A DNA stretch of 39,324 nucleotides from Emiliania huxleyi CCMP1516 (lineage: Eukaryota; Haptophyta; Isochrysidales; Noelaerhabdaceae), in the NCBI RefSeq assembly GCF_000372725.1, contig NW_005198237.1:5757-45080 (forward strand), written 5' to 3'. Under the pieces are notes generated by a model that saw nothing but the letters and a program-made list of their open reading frames with translations, made no database searches and was not told where the DNA came from. Position 1 is the first letter of the stretch. Every line of letters starts with the position of its first letter. The translations under genes and the position numbers were made by a program. Positions 19,058 through 28,380 of the stretch are shown here, one piece after another.

Positions 19058-19654
19058 CGCCGCGGGCCGGGTGCGTTTTCTCCGCTGTGTGGGGGGTTCT
19101 TTTTTCATGAAAACGCACACAAGACAGTGAACTGGGTGTCTGGGTCCCAGGAAGGCGAACGCCATGTCTGTTCACGTGAGTGTGTGGTGGACGCAAGACG
19201 GGCGGTTTCCACACAAGACACAACCGGATTAAAGGTTTAAAGCAGCCTGCCTCTGTCCTCGGCGCCGCCACACCCCGGGCATGTCGAGCTATAGGCGCTC
19301 CTAGGACCTAGCAGCCTCTGCCCAGTGCTCCTCCGGCACCCAAGGTACAAAATGTTGGGAAGATTGATTGATTAGGTTAGGTTAGGCAGACAATTGATAG
19401 ACAGATAGAAGAAAGGCGAACAACAAGAGCCCCCACATGAAACGAAAATCGGCGGTTAGTGGTGCGCTAACCTCCGAGAAACCCTTCGGGTCGTTCCTCA
19501 TCGCAAACCCTGTCAGCAGAGTCCTCCTACGGGAATGTACGTATAAAGAGCTACATACAAAAAAAGAAAGAAAAAACAAAACCATTGACGATTTTTTACG
19601 GTTACATGCCTCTGCGCCCGGTTGCCACAGCCCTGTGGAGGTGCGTGCCCCTGG
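19058..19654. other. Intergenic between divergent genes; holds dispersed repeat copy D
   Basis: Shared upstream region of the AIRIM-like (minus) and TTLL (plus) genes. It holds a short GATTAGGTTAGGTTAGG stretch at 19371-19387, the dispersed repeat near 19471-19555 and a T-rich stretch just before the TTLL start. No coding sequence is seen. Confidence 0.5.
19471..19555 (+). repeat. Dispersed repeat copy D
   Basis: Contains CCTCCGAGAAACCCTTCGG, then the core CATCGCAAACCCTGTCAGC (within 19495-19519), then GGGAATGTACGTAT. It is nearly identical to copy B at 11970-12050 and lies about 100-180 bp upstream of the TTLL start codon. Confidence 0.8.
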
Positions 19655-22260
19655 ATGATGGAGAGCGATGGGGAGGGTGCAGGCATCTATGAGGCGGACG
19701 GCGACGAGGACCGCGCGGAGGAGGAGCCGGAGGAGGAGCCGGAGGAGGAGCCGGAGGAGCCCCCGCCGGCCGAGGCCCCACAGGCTGACCCCAAGAGCGA
19801 CCGCGCATTCCTGCTCCCGTCGCTCTTTCGCGATCGAGCGGCGACCGTGTGGCTAGACTATCCGGCCTACATGGGAATGCAGCGCGAGCAGGGGCGCGGC
19901 GTGCTTGTCGAGCTCACCGATCCACGGTGGTCCCCTGCCGTCGCCAGCGGTGGCCAAATTCTCAACCTCGGCTGACTGCGGCCGTCCCGCCGTCGGTCCC
20001 CGTAGTCTCAAGCCACTCTACTTCCGTTCGGAGAAGAACATTAACTGCATCACCAACGCATGCAAGCGATCGGGCTTCAAACGGCTCATCAAGGGCCAGT
20101 CCTTCAATCTGTATTGGGGGCGCCACCTGAACGAGAAGGCGCTGCGCGCACTCAACCCTCACCAGGCCCGCTCAGCGCAGAGCCAGAGCGAATCGGGGGC
20201 GTAAATCTTGACGCAGCGCCATGTCGCCGTCAGGCGGTCAACCACTTCCCGGGCTCGTACGGGATTGGGCGCAAGGACTACCTGTGGCGTAACCTGAGCC
20301 GCATGCAGAGGCAACACGGCGAGCGGAGCCGACCCCTTGCCGCCTCGCTGGTGCCGGTGCTCTCAGGGAACTGAGTAACGAGAGGTCTCCCCTGTCGTCA
20401 CAGGTGCCGCGTACGACTTTTGCGCAAAGTCGTACATTCTCCCTCGCGACCGGGAGCACTTTGAGCGCGACTATGAGGAAGGCACCGTGTACATTATCAA
20501 GCCGCCCGCTCAGGCCGAGGGAAGAGGTATCCGCCTCATCAACCGATCAGACCAGCTGCCCGGCAAGGGTGCGCGCGCGTGAGGTCGCAGCCTTGTGTGC
20601 GCGGCGGAGCGTGCCCACGCTCCCCCCTCCCTCTAGGCGTATCCGCCATCGTACAGCGGTACCTCGGCGAGCCCTACCTCATCAACGGGAAAAAGTTCGA
20701 CCTGCGCATCTATGTCGCCGTCACCTCCTTTGATCCCCTCCGCGTCTACGTCTTTGAGGCGAGTCGCGACGCTTCGATAGCCACTCACTCGCTCGTGCTC
20801 AGACCCGCGTCGTCTCGAAATGTTGCAGGAAGGCCTCGCGCGCTTCGCCACCTCAGACTACCGGGCTCCCGGCGCCTCCAAGCGCTCCATCAAGGACCGG
20901 TACATGCACCTGACCAACTACTCGGTCAACAAGAGGAACGAGCGCTTCGAGCGTAACACAGACGCATCGCGCGACGACGAGGGCTCGAAGTGGTCGCTCT
21001 CAGCCACCATGAAGCATCTCGCCCAGGCGGGCGCCGACGTGCGGGCGCTGCGCGAACGGATCCATGACCTCGTCGTTAAGACGATCATCGCCGTGGAGGT
21101 GGCACACGCCCCCACCCGACACCGCGTTGCGAGCCACTCTGGCGGCCTTCCCCACCATTGCGCCACCGTCCGCAGCCATCGGTCGTGTCAAAGATGAACG
21201 CGGCATGCAACGGGCGAGCCGCGTGTTTTGAGCTCTTCGGGTTTGACGTGCTGCTGGACAAGGCTCTCAAGCCGTGGCTCATCGAGGTCAACGTTGCTTG
21301 CTCGCTCGCCTCCTCCTCCCCACTCGACAAGTGGATCAAGAACATGCTGATGACAGACCTCTTCCATCTGATCGGGCTGGTCCCCTTCCACAAGAAGGCG
21401 GCACCCCTTTCGCTGATGCTGCGCCAAGTCAACCCTTTTCCCCACCGCCCTGGTTTCGTTCTAGGCGCTCGCTGACGATGCCGAGGAGAAGCGACGCTCA
21501 CGGCTGCTGCGTGCAGCAACCGAGCCTCTCAAGCGGCGGAACGTCTTTGAGCTGCAGGAGACGCCGATCGCGGCTTTGGACAACGCCGACCTCGGCGTCA
21601 TCATGCAGGCCGAAGACGAGCTGAGGCGGTGCGGTCACTGGTGCCGGGTGCTGCCTTGCGACGGCATGGGCGATCGGTATCTCCCGCTCTTCGAATTTCC
21701 GCGTTACCGCAACACAATCCTCGCCAAATGGATGGCGTCGCAGGCGCACGCCACTCTCCCAGCCCCGCTCTCCAGTCTCTTGCGCCTCGTGCCCCGCATC
21801 TTGCCTTATTTTGGCCCTCGGCAAACCTCTCTCCTCTCGTCCTCGGTGCCAGGACTGGGCGCTGCTAGAGCCTCACCTCGACGTGAGTATCGCAGAGCGA
21901 CTTGGCGTATCGACCTCACCCAGGCAGGCAGCCGCAAGCGCCTGCCGCACCACCACACGGTCGTCGGAGCTAGAGACGGCTCTGGCGACACGCCAGAGTC
22001 TTGTCGCTCGCCGCCCTCTGCTGAAGGCAAACACCGCTCCAGAGTTCGCCTTTGCTTGCGTCGGACGCACCAACGCGGCGGCGCCGCGAAATGGGACGCC
22101 GTCCACACGCGCTCCCGGTGCACGTGGCCTTCAGGTGGAGCCGCAGGGCGGGGGCGGCGAGTGCATCCCCATCCGCAGAGAGAGAGACGAAGCGAGGGGA
22201 GGCGCCGCGCGCACGAGCCCGGGTAGTCGAGGCGAGACGCACGTACTCACTTCTTTTTGA
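19655..22260 (+). CDS. TTLL: Tubulin-tyrosine-ligase-like polyglutamylase (TTLL4/5-like)
   Basis: ATP-grasp ligase that adds glutamate chains to tubulin, usually on axonemes and basal bodies. Nine exons give a 670-aa frame: 19655-19926, 20006-20165, 20234-20318, 20404-20568, 20637-20758, 20829-21098, 21176-21427, 21465-21743, 21853-22260. Four of the eight introns are GC-AG (20166, 20319, 20759, 21744); the intron at 21428-21464 is only 37 nt. Seen: an acidic Glu-Pro N-terminus; [99 protein letters not shown] with the Mg-binding Glu/Asn; and a TTLL4/5-type region ([15 protein letters not shown]). The last exon could be spliced at its GTGAGTATC, so the C-terminus is uncertain. Target (alpha or beta tubulin) unknown. 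Confidence 0.88.
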
Positions 22261-23294
22261 ATATTGTATATATACGCCCAGCACGCGGGGCACACGCGCG
22301 GGCGGCGGCTTTTTCTCTGGGGGGTCGCGGGGGCCCTAGAGGGTATCCATGCGGGGGGGAGATGGGGTCGAACGGCCCGCCGCAGGCGCCGATTTTTTCG
22401 ACATTTTTTTGCGCGATTTTTTACTTGTTTCATGGGAATTCGGCGGAGATTGCGGCCATGCTATCACGCCTTGCGACAGCCTGTCGGCGCTGCTGGCCGT
22501 GCCCTGCTGCACAATTGATCACCTGCATAGCTCGCGGCCTTAGTATCAAGCATTCAGTGACGACCTGATCGTACGGTCAGTAGGAAGGCGTCCTTCCAAC
22601 GTGTGCACGCTTCTGGCGCAATGCGCGTCGCCTCGGATTGGCTGCTGGCACTCTCGAGGCTATGCCTACGCAGCCTCGCGCGCATGGGCAGTCAAGAGGG
22701 ACCACGCACCTTCTCAGGACAGCGCCGGTACCTCTCTCTTGGACCGGCAAACTTGGTGGTCTCGTGTCACCAATGTGGGACCAGTGCGGCATCGCGCCAT
22801 TGACAGCTCTGAACTGCGCCTCACCACTGACCGGGAAGGCCGCCAAGTGGGCCAGCACAGGTCGCACATTGTGGCAGCAGTCAGCAGTGCATGTCTGATA
22901 GCTAGAGCAGCAGCGTCAGGGTCGCAGGGTCGGATCGTGTCAAGCCTCTCCGCCCGGCCGGCCGCATGCAGTTGCAGACGTCGGCCTGTCTGCTGTCTGG
23001 AGTGATCTGTCGGCGGTCAGTACGACCGATCAGGTCGGAGTTTTCTGATGGTTGGAGGGTCTATCTGTATGTGTACTTCTCGAGATCTCTCCAAATCTGC
23101 CTTCTGATTAACCTAGCTTAATCGGGAAGTCGGTGGGGTGCTAACGGAGACTAACGCCGTTACTCGACTAACGGAGCCGGGCCCGTTTCCGCACTGCGGC
23201 GCGGCGCACGGTGCCTCCGGGGGCCCCCGGCCCCGCGCCCCCCCACGCCCCAGAGGGCTTTTTGGTACGCTTTTTGGTACCTTTTTGGTACGGC
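22261..23294. other. Intergenic about 1 kb, no gene seen
   Basis: Begins with an AT-rich stretch (ATTGTATATATACGC, 22263-22277). The piece 22561-23037 has inverted ends (CGACCTGATCG at 22561-22571 and CGATCAGGTCG at 23027-23037), but I cannot find a target duplication. At 23258-23291 CTTTTTGGTAC is repeated three times in tandem. No coding frame is convincing. Confidence 0.45.
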
Positions 23295-24134
23295 TTACGA
23301 GAACACAATGTGTTGCTCCGTTGGGGAGAGGTCACGCTTGCAACACATACACCGATACGAATCTGGCCTAAGTCTCTCGCCTTCCTTAGCTTCGGATGCG
23401 CTTAGCGCGCGCGACGAGAAAGTTGGCCGGCTGACCTGCAAGGAGGGGGGGCGGCGCAGGGAGAGGGTGAGCTGTGAGGCGGCGGCGGGCGGCCGCTGCC
23501 GCTCGATTGGCGCGCCGTGCTGCGGCCGCAGCGTGACTCCTGGCGGCACGTCGATGTGCTCGGCGCGGATGTCGCCGTTGTCGTGCCTCGCCATGTCGAT
23601 CACGAGGTGCTGCGGGATGTTGTCAGGGTCGTGTAGCAGCACGGGGATGCCGAGCCGCGAGTAGAACTCGTGCACGTAGCCGCCCTGCTTGACGGCGGGG
23701 CACTTGATCTCGTTGATGAGCCTGCTGTGGAGCCGCCGCTTGACCGGGCTCCGCTGCGCGTCGCGTGGCCACCTCTGGAAGGTGATGTGGATCGCATGCG
23801 TGTCGTGCCCATTCTCAAAGCGCTGGATCTCTGCGGGGAGCGCGCGGATGATCTCGCCCTCGAGGCTGAGGTGCAGTGAGCTTAGCTCGAATCCCGGCTT
23901 GCGCATCAGTCTGTCGAGCGCCGCTCGCTCCACCCAAAACGGGACCTGCGGCAGCTTGTCACCAATAATGCAGCCAGGCGTTCGGCCCTGCTCCCGCAGC
24001 CACGCGTTTGCGCTACCGCTCTGCAGCTCCGGCCCGCGCCGATGCAGCGGGAGCGCCTCCGCAGCCGCGGTGCACACGCGCCGAACAGAACTCCGCGCGG
24101 TGCCAGGGCGGGCGATGAGTAGGCTGCGCAGCAT
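23295..24134 (-). CDS. MRPL25: Mitochondrial ribosomal protein bL25 (CTC-like)
   Basis: Large-subunit 5S-rRNA-binding ribosomal protein of the bL25/CTC family, probably mitochondrial. The ATG at 24134 gives a basic, acid-free presequence (MLRSLLIARPGTARSSVRRV); the frame upstream of it is Arg-rich filler. Family features seen: REQGRTPGCIIGDKLPQVPF (the R-x-G-x-x-P-x-x-x-G entry), DRLMRKPGFELSSLHLSLEG, HITFQRWPRD, then the CTC-type second domain EIKCPAVKQGGYVHEFYSRL and DMARHDNGDIRAEHIDVPPG. Everything after PPGVTLRPQHG (about 75 residues) is low-similarity, basic and Cys-containing; it may be an extension or read-through of an unrecognised 3' intron. It lies downstream of the membrane-protein gene on the same strand, 267 bp away. 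Confidence 0.65.
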   Translation of the reverse strand: MLRSLLIARPGTARSSVRRVCTAAAEALPLHRRGPELQSGSANAWLREQGRTPGCIIGDKLPQVPFWVERAALDRLMRKPGFELSSLHLSLEGEIIRALPAEIQRFENGHDTHAIHITFQRWPRDAQRSPVKRRLHSRLINEIKCPAVKQGGYVHEFYSRLGIPVLLHDPDNIPQHLVIDMARHDNGDIRAEHIDVPPGVTLRPQHGAPIERQRPPAAASQLTLSLRRPPSLQVSRPTFSSRALSASEAKEGERLRPDSYRCMCCKRDLSPTEQHIVFS

Positions 24135-24401
24135 GTGATCTTTGCCCGCCAGAACCCTGTATTTGCGCGACAAAAGAATTTTGCCGTCGCGGGTCGCCGA
24201 CGTACCGCCACACGCGCTCGCGCGCGCGCGCGCACGCTCCCGTCGTTTAAAAAACGGAAAAATAACCGGATCCCGGACATCACGCCCAATACCAGTAATC
24301 GCGTAGCGGGTGGGCAGAGGTTCAGGGCACATGCCACAGGCAGGGCGTCTCGCCGCGCCGGGCACTCGAGTACTTCAAAACGAGCGCAAACCGCATAGGA
24401 G

Positions 24402-24983
24402 CTAGGTGGGGGCGAGCGTGTCGGATCTGGCGAGCGGCTGCGCGTCGGGCGGAAGGGCGGTGCTGGTGGCGGTGCAGCACGCGGCGAGACGGCGCACGCA
24501 GCCATGGGCGGCGGCAAGCACGGCGCCCAAGACCAGAGCGCAGCCGTGGGCGGCGGTGGTGAGGGGCGGTGCGACGGCGGCGTAGAAGACGTCCGCCGCG
24601 GCGCACAGCACCAGCGCCGCGACCAGAGTTGGCGCTGGCCGCGCCGGCGGACGTCCGTGCGCCCGGTGCCTCGTCGGGATGCCAACCTCCTCGCCCCACA
24701 CGCGAAGCGGGCCTGCGCGGAGCTCGAAGATGACGGCGTAGCCGGCGGCCGCATTCCAGATGATGGAGATGCCCGTACAGCCGATGACGGTGCACAGGCC
24801 GAGCTGGAAGGCGATGACGAATGCCAAGGCGCTGGAGGCCCAGCACAGCGACGCCCGGCTCGCCTCGACGTCACGCAGCTGCGCTCTGCCCGCTGCGAAG
24901 AGGACCACACTACAAACGACGTAGTTGATGACGATATCAGGAGTTGACCCGCCATACGAGAGGATATCGATCAGCTTGGCCAT
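24402..24983 (-). CDS. Small multi-pass membrane protein, unknown function
   Basis: Not recognised. The start is the ATG at 24983 (MAKLIDILSYGGSTPDIVIN); the frame is open further upstream but only with a TTG. It encodes 193 aa. Hydrophobic segments: INYVVCSVVLFAAG, ASSALAFVIAFQLGLCTVIG, SIIWNAAAGYAVIFEL, TLVAALVLCAAADVFYAAV and CALVLGAVLAAAHGCV, so about five membrane spans, with an Arg/Pro loop (TRHRAHGRPPARPAP) in the middle and a short polar tail. It shares a 261-bp divergent promoter region with the SLC35F-type transporter gene, which may mean co-regulation. No motif points to a transported substrate or an enzyme activity. Confidence 0.55.
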   Translation of the reverse strand: MAKLIDILSYGGSTPDIVINYVVCSVVLFAAGRAQLRDVEASRASLCWASSALAFVIAFQLGLCTVIGCTGISIIWNAAAGYAVIFELRAGPLRVWGEEVGIPTRHRAHGRPPARPAPTLVAALVLCAAADVFYAAVAPPLTTAAHGCALVLGAVLAAAHGCVRRLAACCTATSTALPPDAQPLARSDTLAPT

Positions 24984-25244
24984 AAGTTTGGACCATGGAA
25001 CTTTCGATGGACACGAACGCTCCAAGAGCTCAGTGCTCGCGTGGTCGGCTCGTGGTCGGCGCTTCGCTTCCAAGTCGAAGAAGAAGAAAAGCGGCTTGGA
25101 TCTTTTCTTGTGGGCGGATTACTTCTTTCTCCAAAACCCGGGGAGCCGCTTTGGTGGCGCCGGCGCAAAAACTAGTCTGAGTCTCTGAGCTGCTGCACGA
25201 CTAGTCTAAGTTCTCTGAGCGCCCACCTTAGTCGCTCTCCTACA

Positions 25245-26524
25245 ATGCCCGGGTCCTCTGCCTGGACATTGGGCGTCGTGCTCGTGATCGCCGTCGCGCT
25301 CATCTGGTCCGCCAGCACGGTGCTCGTGCAAGCGATCTTCTCCACCCTCGAGTTTGAGCGGCCCGTTTTCCTCACCTACGTCGCCAACTCCTGCTTTGTG
25401 ATCCTGCTCCCAATCAAGGCGCTCAGGAGCGCGGTCTACGATCCTCCAGCGACTGGGCTGCTGGACCAGACCGCTGCTCTGACGCCCGCAGAGGAGTTGG
25501 ACGAGGCCACTGGCCCCACAGAGAGAGGCGCAGCCGAGCGAGCGAGTCGCCGCTCGGCTTGGCTCGCGGCGGTACGCGGCGCGCTCGCCCTCTGCCCCGT
25601 CTGGTTTGCCGCCAACGTGACGTACAACGTGTCGCTCGCTCACACGACCGTCACGACCTCCACTGTGCTCGCCTCCTCGTCGGCCGCATTCACCCTCCTC
25701 CTCTCGATCGCCCTCCTCGGCGAGCAGTGGCGCGCGGCCTCTCTCGCCGCACACCTCTCCACACCCAGGCTGCCGCCCTCCCTCTAGGCGAGCATGTCGG
25801 CGCCGACCGCAGCACCGCCTTCAAGGTGGCCGGCGTGCTGGCTTGCTGGGCGGGTAACGTGCTGGCGGTGGTTGACGCCGCGGGTCCCACTGCCGCCGCC
25901 ACAGGCGGCGGCGGCGGCGGCGGCGGCGAGAGTGGCGGACTCCACGCGACCACTGGCGGGGCGCTGCTGTGCCTGTGCTCGGCGTTGCTCTACGCGTGCT
26001 ACACTGTGCTGCTCCGCGCGCTCGCCCCGACGGACCTGCTCCTCTTCTTCGGGTTGGTCGGTGCCTTCAACGCGCTCGCCCTCGCCCCACTCGTCGCGGT
26101 GCTGCACGTGACGGGCGCCGAGGACCTCTCGCGCCTGGGCTTGGCGGGCGGCGGCGGCATCCTCGGCTGCCTGCTCCTCAAGGGGCTCGCAGACAACGTG
26201 CTGAGCGACACGCTCTGGGCCAAGGCGGTCCTCCTCACCTCCCCCGCCGTCGCCACGGTCGGCCTCTCCCTCACCGTCCCCATCGCCATCGCCTCCGAGC
26301 TGGTGCTGCCCCGCGGCTGGCTCGTTGACCCCTCGCCGCCCACGCCTCTGCGCCTCGCCGGCGCCCTCCTCGTCGTGGCGGGCTTTGTCGGCATCTCCCT
26401 CGCCCCCGACCCGCCGCCCTCGCGAACTCACGAGGCGGAGCCGTCGCACTGCGCTGCGGGGAACGCCGCCACGCCATTGGAGACGGACACTGCACCGCCG
26501 AGCCCCGAGAGAAGTCGAACGTGA
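25245..26524 (+). CDS. SLC35F5: SLC35F-type drug/metabolite-superfamily transporter
   Basis: Membrane carrier of the DMT superfamily, probably in an endomembrane; substrate unknown. Two exons, 25245-25719 and 25788-26524 (403 aa), with a 68-nt GC-AG intron. Seen: TM1 VVLVIAVALIWSASTVLVQA with the family's IW-x-x-S motif; FLTYVANSCFVILLP; the signature block WFAANVTYNVSLAHTTVTTS then TVLASSSAAFTLLLS, strongly SLC35F5-like; AGVLACWAGNVLAVVD; LCLCSALLYACYTVLLR; DLLLFFGLVGAFNALAL; GCLLLKGLADNVLSD; PIAIASELVL; AGALLVVAGFVGISLA. That makes ten spans, as usual. A Gly run (about 25905-25930) and a polar tail are lineage-specific. The splice junction falls in LLGEHVGADRSTAFK, and the 8 bp GGCGAGCA is present at both ends of the intron. 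Confidence 0.85.
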
Positions 26525-26532
26525 GAGGAAGG

Positions 26533-26600
26533 ATAAATAAATAACTAAAACGGACACCACCTCTACTAGGAGATGGGTAAAAAGGAACAGGTCCCCGCCC
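26533..26600 (-). repeat. Microsatellite-tailed repeat 3' end, copy 1
   Basis: On the minus strand: GGGGACCTGTTCCTTTTTAC, then CCATCTC and an AGTAGAG piece, ending in a TTATTTATTTAT tail. An almost identical end is at 27142-27207. It immediately follows a short ORF (26642-26890, minus) that may be the tail of the element's coding part. Confidence 0.7.
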
Positions 26601-26641
26601 TGCGGTCTTTGTGCAGGGTTCTTTGTGGGTGTGGTCGGCGA

Positions 26642-26890
26642 CTAGCCGGGGTCGTCCTCCCGGTGGGGGACTAGCAGCACACTAGCCGTCTTCCAGGCAT
26701 GGTCCCTACTCGGGTCCCTGCTGCTCCTAATCTCTTCGTACATCCTCCTGCTGATCTCCGCAAAGTCCTGCTCCCTCCCTCGTCTCGCCCTGCGCGTCTG
26801 CTCCGCCTCCCCGTCGTCTGCCCTGCGTCGTCTGGCGACGGGTCCTCCATAGTCGGTTGAGGTCGCCGCCCTCCTCGTGCCTCTTCCCAA
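26642..26890 (-). pseudogene. Fragment of a mobile-element ORF, C-terminal part
   Basis: A basic, charged frame with FAEISRRMYEEIRSSRDPSR near its end. The spacing of charged and hydrophobic residues resembles the end of the ORF module at 27837 and 30412 (KVAARIGDKLRREIGSGRRP), so it is probably a diverged third member. It is followed on the same strand by a tailed repeat end (26600 down to 26533). Homology is judged by eye and weak. Confidence 0.35.
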
Positions 26891-27141
26891 CGCGTTTCCT
26901 CGGCGGCCGATGCCGTCTGCTCCGACTCCGCCGTCCCCGGGTCTGCCCTGCCCTCGTCTGCGCTAGCTTCTGTTTCGTCATCACTGATGTCCGTCCTCTT
27001 CTTTCTCCTCTTGTTGTATGCTTTTTGTACATCGCGTCGATTCCTTTTCGCGTGAGCACCACCCTGAAGCCCGCCCAGCAGCTGAACCGCTCCCTAAGTC
27101 GAAGGAGCATCATGAGAGGAAGGACAAAGCGAAGAACAAAT

Positions 27142-27207
27142 AAATAAATAAAGACGGACACCTCTCGTCTCTACTGTGAGATGGGTAAAAAGGAACAGGT
27201 CCCCGCG
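27142..27207 (-). repeat. Microsatellite-tailed repeat 3' end, copy 2
   Basis: The same body as copy 1 (GGGGACCTGTTCCTTTTTAC on the minus strand) and a tail of TTTATTTATTTATTTG. The two copies, about 600 bp apart in the same orientation, imply two separate insertions or a local duplication. Confidence 0.7.
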
Positions 27208-27689
27208 AAGAACACATTTAAAAACACGTCGGAATTAAACTAAGGAAACGAGCGCTCCCCAAAATGAAATATACACAGCCGATCGATTCTGGACGTCGGG
27301 CGTCGGCACGTCGCACGCCGCTGCTTCGGTTACGTTCGCGCCATCTCCTCGACGCTCGAGTCGGTAGAGCTAGAGGTCAGGTAGGTGTGTGGAACTGGAA
27401 GGTGGTATAAGCGCGAGAGGTGTCCGTTTCGCGTTTGTGTGTCGGAAGCGCGCAACGCTCTTCACGTAGCCGACCCCACTCCCCACTCCACACTCTACCC
27501 GAATATATTGCAATGCGTTCTTTTGCCTTGGGCCCGATTTGTGTGTGTGTCCCTTTTCCGCATTGAATGAAGATCCAAGATCCAAGATTCGTAATGCTGT
27601 TGCCAGGAAAGGTGCTCCTTGCTCGGCCGCCGTTTTCTTGCTCGCCTGCATGTTGCATCCCGACCGGAAAATCAAAACGAATGGACCGG
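27208..27689. other. No gene seen
   Basis: Moderately AT-rich sequence between repeat ends. Open frames are short and lack coding character. Confidence 0.4.
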
Positions 27690-27808
27690 ATAATAAATAA
27701 ATAAAACGAGCACGCCAAACGAGGGGTGGGAGACCGGAAAAAAGAAAGAAAGAAAGAAAACAGACAACCCAAGGGAGGGATGGGAGGACGGCACGCCGCC
27801 ACCACACA
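27690..27808 (-). repeat. Two tailed repeat 3' ends in tandem, (TTTC)n and (ATTT)n
   Basis: On the minus strand, one end (27808-27743) reads GCCGTCCTCCCATCCCTCCC and closes with four TTTC units. It is followed directly by a second end (27735-27690), CCCACCCCTCGTTTGGCGTG, closing with TATTTATTTATT. The first type recurs at 38560-38625 and the second at 9350-9415. Confidence 0.75.
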
Positions 27809-27836
27809 GGGATTTAAAGGAGAGGTGTGTGGTGCG

Positions 27837-28307
27837 CTAGCCGTCGCCCACCCTAGGGAGTCTGCCTCTTCCTATCTCTCTTCGCAGTCTCTCTCCGACT
27901 CTCGCTGCAACCTTCATGCCACCTCGCGGTCGTCCCACTCTCGTCGTTCTCTCCCTTGTCATTTCCTCCTCTGTCGCGTCGTTCCCTTCTGCCTCGTCCT
28001 GTGACGCCGCCGCCTGCCGGTCCCTTGTTCTCGCGGCTTCTTTCGCCTTTCGGCGCAACTCCGTCCTCCTCGCGGCGTATCCTGGCCCCTCGAGTTTATC
28101 GAGCTCCCCTCGCGCAAGGACCACGTTTCTGACTCCCACTCCGATCATTTGCCTACAGGTCATGTTGTTGCTCAGGTCCACTCTCTCTTCGAACACTTGT
28201 GCCTCTACGGATGATGCCGGCGCTGGGGTCCCCTTCGGATGCATCGTGACATCTGACAACTGGATTTCCACTGGGAGACCGGAGGTAACAGCAGCAGCCG
28301 GAAGCAA
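27837..28307 (-). pseudogene. Mobile-element ORF module, copy 1
   Basis: A 156-aa frame ending 29 bp before a (TTTC)n-tailed repeat end on the same strand, so it is probably the 3' coding part of that element. Conserved with the plus-strand copy at 30412-30813: GVRNVVLARGELDKLEGPGY, a highly charged middle (RRTELRRKAKEAARTRDRQ), an acidic stretch, RTTRV, then GGMKVAARVGERLRREIG. The two copies are about 65-70 percent identical by eye over roughly 100 residues. No reverse transcriptase, endonuclease or DDE motif is visible. It may be a gag-like or accessory protein. Confidence 0.5.
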
Positions 28308-28380
28308 ATTCTTTGTCGTGTCTAGCGCATACCCGGTACCGGAGCCCGGCTCGCGCTGCCGACATATACGTGTTGTGTAT

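Noticed and set aside
19371..19387. Telomere-like GATTAGGTTAGGTTAGG
   Set aside because: Too short (fewer than three units) and internal to the sequence; not evidence of a telomere or interstitial array.
27916..28380. Extension of the 28381 gene upstream to 27916
   Set aside because: The frame is open but is antisense to the conserved mobile-element ORF at 27837-28307; the ATG at 28381 begins the part with its own coding character.
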